A stretch of 64,000 nt of DNA from Longimicrobium sp. (lineage in GTDB: Bacteria; Gemmatimonadota; Gemmatimonadetes; Longimicrobiales; Longimicrobiaceae). This document shows, piece by piece, positions 32,529-39,230 of the stretch. Below the pieces are notes generated by a model. The model ran no database searches and had not been told where the DNA came from. It was given only the letters and a program-made list of their open reading frames with translations. A program made the translations under genes and the position numbers. Numbering within the stretch: the stretch's first letter is position 1; each line of letters begins with the position of its first letter. The stretch lies in NCBI GenBank assembly GCA_036387335.1, contig DASVTZ010000203.1:91969-155968 (forward strand), written 5' to 3'.

Positions 32529-33632
32529 GTGCCGAAGCCCATCCCAGCCGCCGCCCTCATCCTTCTCGCGCTCAGCGCCCCCGCGGCGCACGCCCAGTCG
32601 CTGCTGGACCGTTCGCCCAACGTGACGGGGGGATGGGTGGGGAACAGCGGTCAGCTGTACTTCCACTTCATGCACCGCTTCACCGCGAGCTCGGCGCCGG
32701 AGCGCAAGGTGATCAACGTCCCCACCTTTACGGTGGCGGCGGGGCTCCCCATGCGCACCCTGGTGGGTGCCCACTACGCCACCAACTCGCAGCTCGCGCC
32801 GCGCTATCCCAACGAGTGGGAGCTGTGGGCGCGCCACGCCTTCTTCGCGCAGGATGCCGGCTCGCCCGCCGACGTCGCGGCGCAGGTCGCCTACAACCTC
32901 GCCGCCGCGGGTGTGGACGGCGAAGTGACGCTGGCCCGGCGCCAGGGCCCCGTTCGCCTGATGACCGCCGCCCGCGTCCTTTCCGATCCGCTCATCGCGG
33001 GGCAGACGCGCTTCGCCGTGGCGGGCGGCGGAACGCTGCGCATCTCGCGCTACCTCGCCCTCGCCGGCGACGTGGCGACGCTGATGGACCGCACGCCGGA
33101 GGAGCGGATGGCGTGGAGCGCGGGGCTGCACGTCGCCCTCCCGCACACGCCGCACACGCTCTCGCTGCAGGCTGCCAACACCAACGCGTACACCCTGCAG
33201 GGCTCGTCGCGCGGGGAGAAGGAGATCCGCTACGGCTTCGAGTTCACCATCCCGGTGACGCTGGCGCGCTGGTTCGGCGGTGGCGGCGCGCAGCCGGCCG
33301 CGCCCGAGCACCCCGCGCCCGCTGCTCCCACCGCCGCTCCCGCCACGGCGCCACCCGCGTCCCCCTCCGCTCCCGCCACGGGACCGGTGTTCAAGGCCGG
33401 GATGCGCAACCTGGCCTTCGTCCCCGCGCGCATCGAGATCGCGGCGGGGACGACGGTGGAGTGGACGAACAGCGACGCGCTGGCGCACACGGTGACGGCG
33501 GTGGACCGCTCGTTCGACTCGGGGCTGATCGAGCCGGGGCGGGTGTGGCGGCACACTTTCACCGCGCCGGGCACCTACAACTTCCAGTGCACCCCGCACC
33601 CGTTCATGAAGGGAGTGGTGATCGTCAAATGA
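32529..33632 (+). CDS. Beta-barrel (DUF5777-like) protein with C-terminal cupredoxin domain
   Basis: A 367-residue secreted protein (signal AAALILLALSAPAAHAQS). Residues 30-265 resemble DUF5777 outer-membrane barrels: LYFHFMHRFTAS, NVPTFTVAAGLPMRTLVGAH and IRYGFEFTIPVTLARWFGGG. After an Ala/Pro linker (about 266-288) comes a cupredoxin domain with LAHTVTAVD and YNFQCTPHPFMKG (C-x2-H-x2-M). The GTG start at 32529 precedes the signal peptide directly. The fusion would tether a copper site to the outer membrane. The stop overlaps the next gene as ATGA. Confidence 0.85.
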   Translation: MPKPIPAAALILLALSAPAAHAQSLLDRSPNVTGGWVGNSGQLYFHFMHRFTASSAPERKVINVPTFTVAAGLPMRTLVGAHYATNSQLAPRYPNEWELWARHAFFAQDAGSPADVAAQVAYNLAAAGVDGEVTLARRQGPVRLMTAARVLSDPLIAGQTRFAVAGGGTLRISRYLALAGDVATLMDRTPEERMAWSAGLHVALPHTPHTLSLQAANTNAYTLQGSSRGEKEIRYGFEFTIPVTLARWFGGGGAQPAAPEHPAPAAPTAAPATAPPASPSAPATGPVFKAGMRNLAFVPARIEIAAGTTVEWTNSDALAHTVTAVDRSFDSGLIEPGRVWRHTFTAPGTYNFQCTPHPFMKGVVIVK

Positions 33633-34024
33633 CCATCAAATCGATCTACAGCTTCGGCTGCGCGGCCTTTGCCACGACGGTCGTGGCGGCATCGCTGGGC
33701 GGGTGCTTCTCCGAGCGGGTGGCGGGGAGCACGGGCGGGAGCGCGGCCGAGCTTTGCGGCGGCACGCAGGCCAACGTGGTGCGCATCCGCAACTTCGCCT
33801 TCGGTCCGGGCGAGCTGCGGGTGCGCCCCGGCACGCGCGTGATCTTCGCCAACTGCGACGGCGTCCAGCACTCCTCCACCTCCGACGCCGAGGGCGCCGA
33901 GAGCTGGGACTCGGGCCTGATCACTCCCAACACCACCTTTGAGCACACCTTCACCGATGCCGGCCGCTTCCCCTACCACTGCGAGCCGCACCCGTCGATG
34001 AAGGGGACGATCGTGGTGGAGTGA
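33629..34024 (+). CDS. Cupredoxin lipoprotein
   Basis: A 131-residue lipoprotein (SLGGC, C26) with one plastocyanin-like domain: VVRIRNFAFGPGELRVRPGT, then GVQHSSTSD (first His) and FPYHCEPHPSMKGTIVV (Cys, His, Met in C-x2-H-x2-M). Translation is coupled to the barrel-cupredoxin gene by ATGA. Together the four genes give five predicted copper domains placed in the periplasm, on lipid anchors and on a barrel, which suggests a staged electron or copper transfer chain. Confidence 0.9.
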   Translation: MTIKSIYSFGCAAFATTVVAASLGGCFSERVAGSTGGSAAELCGGTQANVVRIRNFAFGPGELRVRPGTRVIFANCDGVQHSSTSDAEGAESWDSGLITPNTTFEHTFTDAGRFPYHCEPHPSMKGTIVVE

Positions 34025-34044
34025 TGGCTGGGTGACCTGGGTCC

Positions 34045-34289
34045 TAGCCGCGCCGGGCGAGTGAACTCGCGGCAACAAAAGCACAAAGTCCGCCTTCGCG
34101 GACTCGCGGGCGAGATTCGCGTTACTCGAGCCCACTTCAGTGGGCTTCGCGTGGTTCCAGCCGGGGGATTCATCCCCCGGTACTCCGGGCACCAATCCCA
34201 CCTCCCGCAAACCTGCGAAGGCAGGTTTCCCGCGGTTGTTGCAGCGGTTTCAACCGCCGGTCACCAGCCGGTCACCAGCCGGTCACCAG
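34045..34289. repeat. Hairpin-rich repeat ending in three 11-bp tandem repeats
   Basis: Successive short inverted repeats are seen: CGAGTGAACTCG, AGTCCGCCTTCGCGGACT, AGCCCACTTCAGTGGGCT, CCGGGGGATTCATCCCCCGG, AAACCTGCGAAGGCAGGTTT and CGGTTTCAACCG. They are followed by (CCGGTCACCAG)x3 at 34257-34289. The unit separates convergent transcripts (cupredoxin cluster and response regulator), so one or more hairpins may act as terminators. Confidence 0.75.
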
Positions 34290-34308
34290 GGTTTCCAGCA
34301 CCGCCCCC

Positions 34309-35679
34309 CTACAACCCGTACTCCTTGAGCTTCTGCCACAACGTCGTGCGCCCCATCCCCAGGGCGGCGGCGGCCTTGGTGCGGTTGCCGTTGGCCTCCT
34401 CGAGGGCGGAGCGGATCGCCTCGCGCTCGGCGTCGGAATCAGGGGCCTGGTAGCGGCGGCCGATCTCGGGGCGTGAATCCACGGCGCCCGCCTTGCGGCC
34501 GTCGCCCGTGGCAAAAGTGCCGGCGCCCTCACGGATCTCCTCCGGCAGGTGGCAGGGGAGGATGCGGCCGCCCTCGCACACGATGCACGAGTACTCCGCC
34601 GCCGCCATCAGCTCGCGCACGTTGCCCGGCCAGTCGTACGCCGTGAGGAGCTCCATCGCCTCGTCGGAGACGCCGGCCACGCGGCGCGAGGCTTCGCTGC
34701 GCTCGTTCCAGCGAGCGAGCGCGGCGGCCACCAGCGCGGGGATGTCGTCCGGGTGGTCGCGCAGCGGCGGAACGCGGATCTGGAAGACCTTGAGGCGGAA
34801 GTAGAGATCCTTTCGGAAGCGCCCCTCCTCCACCATCGCCTCCAGGTCCTGGTGCGTGGCCGCGACCACGCGCACGTCCACCGACACGGGCCGCGACGTC
34901 CCCACCCGCACCACCTCCCGCTCCTGCAGCACTCGCAGCAGCTTGGCCTGCATTGCCGGCGAAACGTCGCCGATCTCGTCGAGGAAGAGCGTGCCGGCGT
35001 TGGCCTCCTCGAACAGCCCCTTGCGGTCCGTGACGGCGCCGGTGAAGGCTCCGCGCGCGTGGCCAAAGAGCTCGCTCTCCAGCAGCCCCTCCGCCAGCGA
35101 CGAGCAGTTGACCGCCACGAAGGCCCGCGCCCGCCGCGGGCTTTCCTCGTGAAGGGCCCGGGCGATGACCTCCTTCCCCGAGCCCGTCTCACCACGCAGC
35201 AGCACGGTGCTTTCCGTGGGGGCGACGCGGGAGATGGCGCGGAGCACCTCGCGCATCTTGGTGGTGGTCGCCACCAGCCGCCGTGCCCCCGCACCCAGCA
35301 CCGGCTCGCGGCGCGCGAGGACGGTGCGGATCTTCTGGCGAAGCACGTGGTTGTCGCAGGGCTTGGTCAGGTAGTCGTCCGCGCCCAGCTTCAGCGCCTG
35401 CACCGCACTGTCCACGGTGGCGTAGCCGGTCAGCATGAGAACGGGCACGTCGTTGCCGGATACGCGCAGCTCCTGGAGCACGGAGAGCCCGGTGCGCCCC
35501 TCCATCTTCAGGTCCAGCAGCACCATGTCGTAGTGGTCGCTGCGCAGCCTATCCAGCCCCTCGTCGCCGCCAGGCGCCGCGTCCACGGCGTACCCTTCGT
35601 CGGCCAGGAGCGCGCCGGTCCCTACGCGGAAAGCGCGGTCGTCGTCGATGATGAGGATGCGGGGTGTTTCGGTCGTCAA
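34309..35679 (-). CDS. NtrC-family sigma-54-dependent response regulator
   Basis: A 456-residue regulator. The receiver domain (1-125) has the IDDDRAF acidic pocket and LLDLKM with phospho-acceptor D56. The AAA+ domain has GETGSGKEVIARALHEESP (Walker A), HARGAFTGAVTDRKGLFEEA (the GAFTGA sigma-54 contact loop) and GTLFLDEIGD (Walker B). The C-terminal Fis-type helix-turn-helix reads RTKAAAALGMGRTTLWQKLK. It lies 41 bp downstream of its sensor kinase gene with a GTGCGTTA repeat in the gap. A sigma-54-like promoter stands near 37700 before the divergent lipoprotein genes, a plausible target. Confidence 0.95.
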   Translation of the reverse strand: MTTETPRILIIDDDRAFRVGTGALLADEGYAVDAAPGGDEGLDRLRSDHYDMVLLDLKMEGRTGLSVLQELRVSGNDVPVLMLTGYATVDSAVQALKLGADDYLTKPCDNHVLRQKIRTVLARREPVLGAGARRLVATTTKMREVLRAISRVAPTESTVLLRGETGSGKEVIARALHEESPRRARAFVAVNCSSLAEGLLESELFGHARGAFTGAVTDRKGLFEEANAGTLFLDEIGDVSPAMQAKLLRVLQEREVVRVGTSRPVSVDVRVVAATHQDLEAMVEEGRFRKDLYFRLKVFQIRVPPLRDHPDDIPALVAAALARWNERSEASRRVAGVSDEAMELLTAYDWPGNVRELMAAAEYSCIVCEGGRILPCHLPEEIREGAGTFATGDGRKAGAVDSRPEIGRRYQAPDSDAEREAIRSALEEANGNRTKAAAALGMGRTTLWQKLKEYGL

Positions 35680-35696
35680 CGGTAGTCCCGGGAAAA

Positions 35697-35718
35697 GTGC
35701 GTTAGTGCGTTAGTGCGT
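35697..35718. repeat. Short GTGCGTTA tandem repeat
   Basis: Two full copies of GTGCGTTA plus GTGCGT lie in the gap between the sensor kinase and response regulator genes. This is the solitary-arm form of the window-wide 8-bp repeat family. Confidence 0.8.
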
Positions 35719-35720
35719 CT

Positions 35721-37577
35721 TCAGACCGCGGCGCCGGCAGTGGCGGGCTCGGCGGGGGCTTCGGCGAGGGTCTCGTCGAGGGTTTCGCGGGGGAGGCGGA
35801 CGGTGAAGCGGCTGCCGCGGCCGACGGTGCTCTCCACCGAGAGGCGGCCGCGGTGGCCGCGCACGATACCCTCGGAGACGAAGAGGCCCAGGCCGATCCC
35901 CGCGATGCCGGGCTTGGTGGTGTAGAACGCCTCGAAGATGTGCGGCAGGTCGTGCTCGGCGATGCCGGTGCCCGTGTCCTCCACGATCACCTCCACGGCG
36001 TCGTCGGCCACGCGGCTCACCACGCGCAGGGTGCCGCCGCCGGGCATGGCGTCGCCCGCGTTGTAGACCAGGTTCGCGAGCACCTGCTGGATCGCCTCCG
36101 GGTGCACGGTCACGCGCGGCAGGGTCGGGTCCAGCGCCGTCTCCACCTCCACGCCGCGCGTCTCCATCTCCGCGCCCGCCAGCGTCAGGACGCGCCGCAC
36201 CACCGCGTTCAGGTCGGTGGGGGCTACGGCGTCGGAGAGGGGGCGGCTCTGGTCGAGGAGGCGGCGCGTGAGGCCGGCCATGCGCAGCAGCTCCTCCTGC
36301 GCCAGCGTGAGGAACTCGCGGTTGGGATCGCGCGGGTCGCCGCGCCGCTCCAGCGCCTCCAGGCAGTTCTGGATGTTGTAGATGGGGTTGTTGATCTCGT
36401 GCGAGAGCTGCGCGACGAGGCGCCCCATCGCAGCCAGCTTCTCGCGGTGGATCATCTCCGCCTGCGCGGACCGCAGCCGCTGCTCACGCGCGAAGATGGC
36501 CTCGCGCATGTCGCCGAACGCACGCGCCAGCTGCCCGATCTCGTCGTCCGACGGGCGCGGGAGGGGGGCCGCGTAGTCGCCGCGCGCCAGCCGCACGGAG
36601 GCCTCGGCCAGCACCTGCGTGGGGCGCGCCACGATGCGCGACACCACCGCGGCCAGAAGGAGCGCCAGGAGGAGCGCCGCCACCCCGATCGCCCACAGCG
36701 ACTGCGTGATGGCGCGCGCGATCCCCAGCTCGTCCGTCACCGGGCGGAAGAGGATCACGGTGGCCGCCAGCCCGCGCGTGGGGAGGCTGGACACCGTGGT
36801 GAGGTAGGGCTGGCCGCCCAGGAGCACCCGCTTGGGGCCCGTGCGCAGCTCGTTCAGCTTCAGCGCGCGCACCTCCGGCACCAGGGAGGTGTCCGGCAGC
36901 GTCACCCCCAGCAGCGAGTCGCCCACGATCAGCGCCACGTCGGTGCCGGTGGACTGGAGGTCCTTGCTCAGCCCGGTGGCCGTGAGCTGCGATCCGACGG
37001 CCACCGTCCCCAGCCGCACCGTGTCCGCCACCATCAGCGAGTCGGACCAGGTGACGCGCTCCATCGGCGACGACGCCAGCCGCAGCGGCACGGGGCCGCG
37101 CGGGCCCGGCGCCAGCACGATCCGCGTCCCCCGCCGCGCCGTGTCCGCGGCCAGAACGCGGAGCGTCTCCTCGTCCAGGCTGTGCCCGGCCAGCCTGCGC
37201 CCGGTGCTGTCCACCGCGATCACCTCCAGCTTCTGGACGTTCTCGCGGATGCGCTGCCGCAGTGCCCCCGGATTGCTCCAGGCGTCGGCCACGCGCGGAT
37301 CCACGGTGAGCGTGGCCACGCTCTGCGCAAGGTTGTCGTCGCGATCCGCCCAGTCCACCCGCAACTCCTCCAGCGCGTCGCTCAGCTGTCCCGTGGCCCG
37401 CGCGTACACCTCGCGCTCCACCGCGTCCGCGATCAGCAGGAGCGCGGGCACCAGCATCAGCAGCGCGGCGCCCGCGAAAAGGGCGAAGACCTTGGCGCGC
37501 AGCGACAGGCGCCGCACCGTCGCTGCGGGGCGGGCATGGAACAGCGTTCGTTCACTGAACGGCCGGACGGTGTTCAC
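35721..37577 (-). CDS. Membrane sensor histidine kinase
   Basis: A 618-residue kinase. One membrane segment is near 30-50 (VFALFAGAALLMLVPALLLI), followed by a periplasmic sensor (about 52-275), a second membrane segment (about 278-300, SLWAIGVAALLLALLLAAVV), and HAMP (VARPTQVLAEASVRLARGDY). HisKA follows with LVAQLSHEINNPIYNIQNCL (phospho-His about 391). The ATPase motifs are NLVYNAGDAMPGGG, VIVEDTGTGIAEHDLP and GIAGIGLGLFVSEGI. I chose GTG 37577 because GGAGG sits six bases upstream; an ATG at 37616 lacks one. It pairs with the NtrC-type regulator. Confidence 0.93.
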   Translation of the reverse strand: MNTVRPFSERTLFHARPAATVRRLSLRAKVFALFAGAALLMLVPALLLIADAVEREVYARATGQLSDALEELRVDWADRDDNLAQSVATLTVDPRVADAWSNPGALRQRIRENVQKLEVIAVDSTGRRLAGHSLDEETLRVLAADTARRGTRIVLAPGPRGPVPLRLASSPMERVTWSDSLMVADTVRLGTVAVGSQLTATGLSKDLQSTGTDVALIVGDSLLGVTLPDTSLVPEVRALKLNELRTGPKRVLLGGQPYLTTVSSLPTRGLAATVILFRPVTDELGIARAITQSLWAIGVAALLLALLLAAVVSRIVARPTQVLAEASVRLARGDYAAPLPRPSDDEIGQLARAFGDMREAIFAREQRLRSAQAEMIHREKLAAMGRLVAQLSHEINNPIYNIQNCLEALERRGDPRDPNREFLTLAQEELLRMAGLTRRLLDQSRPLSDAVAPTDLNAVVRRVLTLAGAEMETRGVEVETALDPTLPRVTVHPEAIQQVLANLVYNAGDAMPGGGTLRVVSRVADDAVEVIVEDTGTGIAEHDLPHIFEAFYTTKPGIAGIGLGLFVSEGIVRGHRGRLSVESTVGRGSRFTVRLPRETLDETLAEAPAEPATAGAAV

Positions 37578-37582
37578 TGAAC
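37550..37582. promoter_or_regulatory. Two GTTCACTGAAC palindromes 22 bp apart over the kinase start
   Basis: GTTCACTGAAC occurs at 37550-37560 and 37572-37582; the second is extended to TGTTCACTGAACA. They straddle the GTG start of the sensor kinase gene at two-turn spacing. They could be an autoregulatory operator or only a chance duplication of coding sequence (the first copy lies inside the gene). Confidence 0.4.
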
Positions 37583-37695
37583 ACCTCCGGCGGTTGCAAA
37601 CAGGGGCACCGGACACGCTCCTGGAAGGGACACCACGGGGTGAAAGCTAAGCAGCGGCGCGGCTTTTGGCTACAAGACGGCGCCTGGGCCGCATG

Positions 37696-37711
37696 GGGCA
37701 CACCCGTTGCC
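37696..37711 (+). promoter_or_regulatory. Sigma-54-like (-24/-12) promoter
   Basis: GGGCAC-ACCCG-TTGCC matches the TGGCAC-N5-TTGC sigma-54 consensus, with the invariant GG and GC 12 bases apart (37697 and 37709). It points to the first of four small lipoprotein genes (ATG 37773), about 62 bp downstream, and lies next to a divergent NtrC-type two-component operon. Confidence 0.55.
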
Positions 37712-37772
37712 TATAACGTGCCCAACTGGAACGCGGATCGCCGGACCCCGGAACGAGCAGGAGCACCGCCCG

Positions 37773-38069
37773 ATGAAGCTTCGCACCCTCTCCGCCTTTG
37801 CACTGGTCCTTGCGGCCGCGTGCGCCAACGAGGCGGCCAAGGGCGACAGGAACACCGGCACCGCGCTGGAAGGCGGCACGCCCGCGGAGGTCAACTCCGC
37901 GCCGGCGCCGGCGGTCACCATCGACACGGCGGCGGCAACGGGCCCGGCATCGACGACCACCGACTCGGCGATCGCCCGCACCACGGCGGCGCCGGAAGCG
38001 GCGGACAGCGCGGCGGCAGAGCAGGGCCACATGCAGCACGACAGCGCGGCGCCCGCGGCACATCCGTAG
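37773..38069 (+). CDS. Small Thr/Ala-rich lipoprotein, tandem family member 1
   Basis: A 98-residue lipoprotein. The signal is KLRTLSAFALVLAAAC with lipobox LAAAC (C17). The mature part is low-complexity Ala/Thr/Asp (TIDTAAATGPASTTTDSAIA) with a His-containing HMQHDSAAPAAHP end. It shows the same plan as the next three genes: MK[AL]R leader, lipobox, disordered Thr-rich tail. There is no folded domain. A sigma-54-like promoter lies upstream. Possibly O-glycosylated or extended surface linkers; that is a guess. Confidence 0.8.
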   Translation: MKLRTLSAFALVLAAACANEAAKGDRNTGTALEGGTPAEVNSAPAPAVTIDTAAATGPASTTTDSAIARTTAAPEAADSAAAEQGHMQHDSAAPAAHP

Positions 38070-38138
38070 CGGCGCCACACCACGGGCACGGCCGATCCCA
38101 GGACCGGCCCGAACACCCTCAGATCCGAGGAACAGACC

Positions 38139-38426
38139 ATGAAGGCACGTATCTTCTCCGCGTTCGCGATGGCCGCCCTGGTTGCCACCGCCGCGTGCGG
38201 CGGCGGTGAGGGCGAGGAAGGCGGGACCGCCGAGAACTCGACCACCACGCAGGACACGGCGGTGGTTGCGGGCCAGGACACGGTGAGCCAGCCGGCGGTC
38301 GTTCCGACGCAGGACACGGCGGTGACCACCACCACCACGACCACGCAGACGGACACCACGCAGGGCCAGGCGCAGGCGGGTGGCACCACCACCACGACCG
38401 CGACCGACACCGCGAAGAAGCAGTAA
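38139..38426 (+). CDS. Small Thr-rich lipoprotein, tandem family member 2
   Basis: A 95-residue lipoprotein: KARIFSAFAMAALVATAACG with lipobox TAAC, then GGGEGEEGG and a Thr-rich tail (TTTTTTTQTDTTQ, TTTTTATDTAKKQ). QDTAVV-type units recur. It has a ribosome site (GAGGAACAGACC). A strong terminator follows at 38440-38477, so expression can be uncoupled from later members. Confidence 0.82.
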   Translation: MKARIFSAFAMAALVATAACGGGEGEEGGTAENSTTTQDTAVVAGQDTVSQPAVVPTQDTAVTTTTTTTQTDTTQGQAQAGGTTTTTATDTAKKQ

Positions 38427-38439
38427 GCAGGGAGGCACA

Positions 38440-38477
38440 CCGGGCTCGCGCAACGCTGCGCGGGCCCGGACTTTTTT
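38440..38477 (+). terminator. Rho-independent terminator after lipoprotein 2
   Basis: CCGGGCTCGCGCA (38440-38452) pairs with TGCGCGGGCCCGG (38457-38469) with a single G-T wobble, followed by AC and six T. It is one of the clearest terminators in the window. Confidence 0.9.
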
Positions 38478-38504
38478 CAAAACACCGGACCGAGGGTTAT
38501 ACCA

Positions 38505-38798
38505 ATGAAGGCACGTTTCCTTGCAGTGACCGCCATGGCCGTGATCGCTTCCGCCGCTTGCGGCGGCGAGGGCGGCGAGGGTGGTGAGGGCGCGGCGAAC
38601 GACAGCACCGCGACCACCACCACGACCACCACCAGCGACACCGCCGGTATGGGCGCGGCGACCACCGCCCCGATGCCGATGGACTCGGCCGCGATGGGCG
38701 GCACCACGGGCATGCCGGCGGACACGACCGCCGCGGCCGCGGGGACCACCACCACGGGCACGACCACGACCACCGACTCGGCCGCTCCGAAGCAGTAA
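38505..38798 (+). CDS. Small Thr-rich lipoprotein, tandem family member 3
   Basis: A 97-residue lipoprotein: KARFLAVTAMAVIASAACGG with lipobox SAAC, a GEGGEGGEG stretch, then Thr runs (ATTTTTTTSDTAGM, TTTTGTTTTTDSAAPKQ) and a Met-rich middle (TTAPMPMDSAAMGGTTGMP). The Met spacing could bind Cu(I), but this is weak. The terminators before and after it imply its own transcript, though I see no clear promoter in the 27 bp upstream. Confidence 0.82.
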   Translation: MKARFLAVTAMAVIASAACGGEGGEGGEGAANDSTATTTTTTTSDTAGMGAATTAPMPMDSAAMGGTTGMPADTTAAAAGTTTTGTTTTTDSAAPKQ

Positions 38799-38819
38799 TC
38801 GGACGCTCGGCGGTACCCT

Positions 38820-38856
38820 GGCCCGCGCTTCCCCACCGGGGAGCGCGGGCCTTTCT
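38820..38856 (+). terminator. Rho-independent terminator after lipoprotein 3
   Basis: GGCCCGCGCTTCCCC pairs with GGGGAGCGCGGGCC with one bulged base, followed by TTTCTT. It lies between lipoproteins 3 and 4. Confidence 0.8.
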
Positions 38857-38877
38857 TCGCGACGGAAGGAGACACGC

Positions 38878-39129
38878 ATGAAGGCACGTACCCTCACCCT
38901 GGCGGCGCTCTGCGTCCTGGCCGCGGCGTGCGGCGGCGGCGGCGAGCAGGAGTCCAAGGCCGGCGACAGCCTGGACCCGGGCCCCACCGGCACCATCGAC
39001 AACACCGGCCCGCAGACCGGCACCGCGACCCCTGTCGACACGGCGACGGCCAGCGACGCCAGCACCGCGGGCGGCGCCACGGCCACCCCGGCCACCGCGC
39101 CGAGCGACACGGCGACCAAGAGCCACTAA
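38878..39129 (+). CDS. Small Thr/Ala-rich lipoprotein, tandem family member 4
   Basis: An 83-residue lipoprotein: KARTLTLAALCVLAAACGGG with lipobox LAAAC, then a disordered tail of Thr, Ala, Asp and Gly (TATPVDTATASDASTAGGA). ATG 38878 is preceded by GGAAGGAGA. It has the same leader as members 2 and 3, indicating recent duplication of the signal region with divergent tails. Confidence 0.8.
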   Translation: MKARTLTLAALCVLAAACGGGGEQESKAGDSLDPGPTGTIDNTGPQTGTATPVDTATASDASTAGGATATPATAPSDTATKSH

Positions 39130-39172
39130 ACTGCAAGGCTCACACAGAGATCGCTTTTTGGACGCGCCTGTG

Positions 39173-39214
39173 ATGAAAACGGGTCCGAAGCCTACGCTCC
39201 GGACCCGTTTTCAT
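39173..39214. terminator. Bidirectional terminator
   Basis: ATGAAAACGGGTCCG pairs perfectly (15 bp) with CGGACCCGTTTTCAT. It sits between convergent genes (lipoprotein 4 and the subtilase), with T-rich sequence on each strand after the GC core. Confidence 0.88.
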
Positions 39215-39230
39215 TCAGCCCTGCCGGTGC

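Noticed and set aside
34045..34289. CRISPR-like repeated hairpins
   Set aside because: Each hairpin has a different stem and there is no constant repeat length or spacer; the only tandem unit is 11 bp repeated three times.
34061..34453. A 130-residue plus-strand gene after the cupredoxin cluster
   Set aside because: It runs through hairpin repeats and into the antisense of the response regulator, with no ribosome site.
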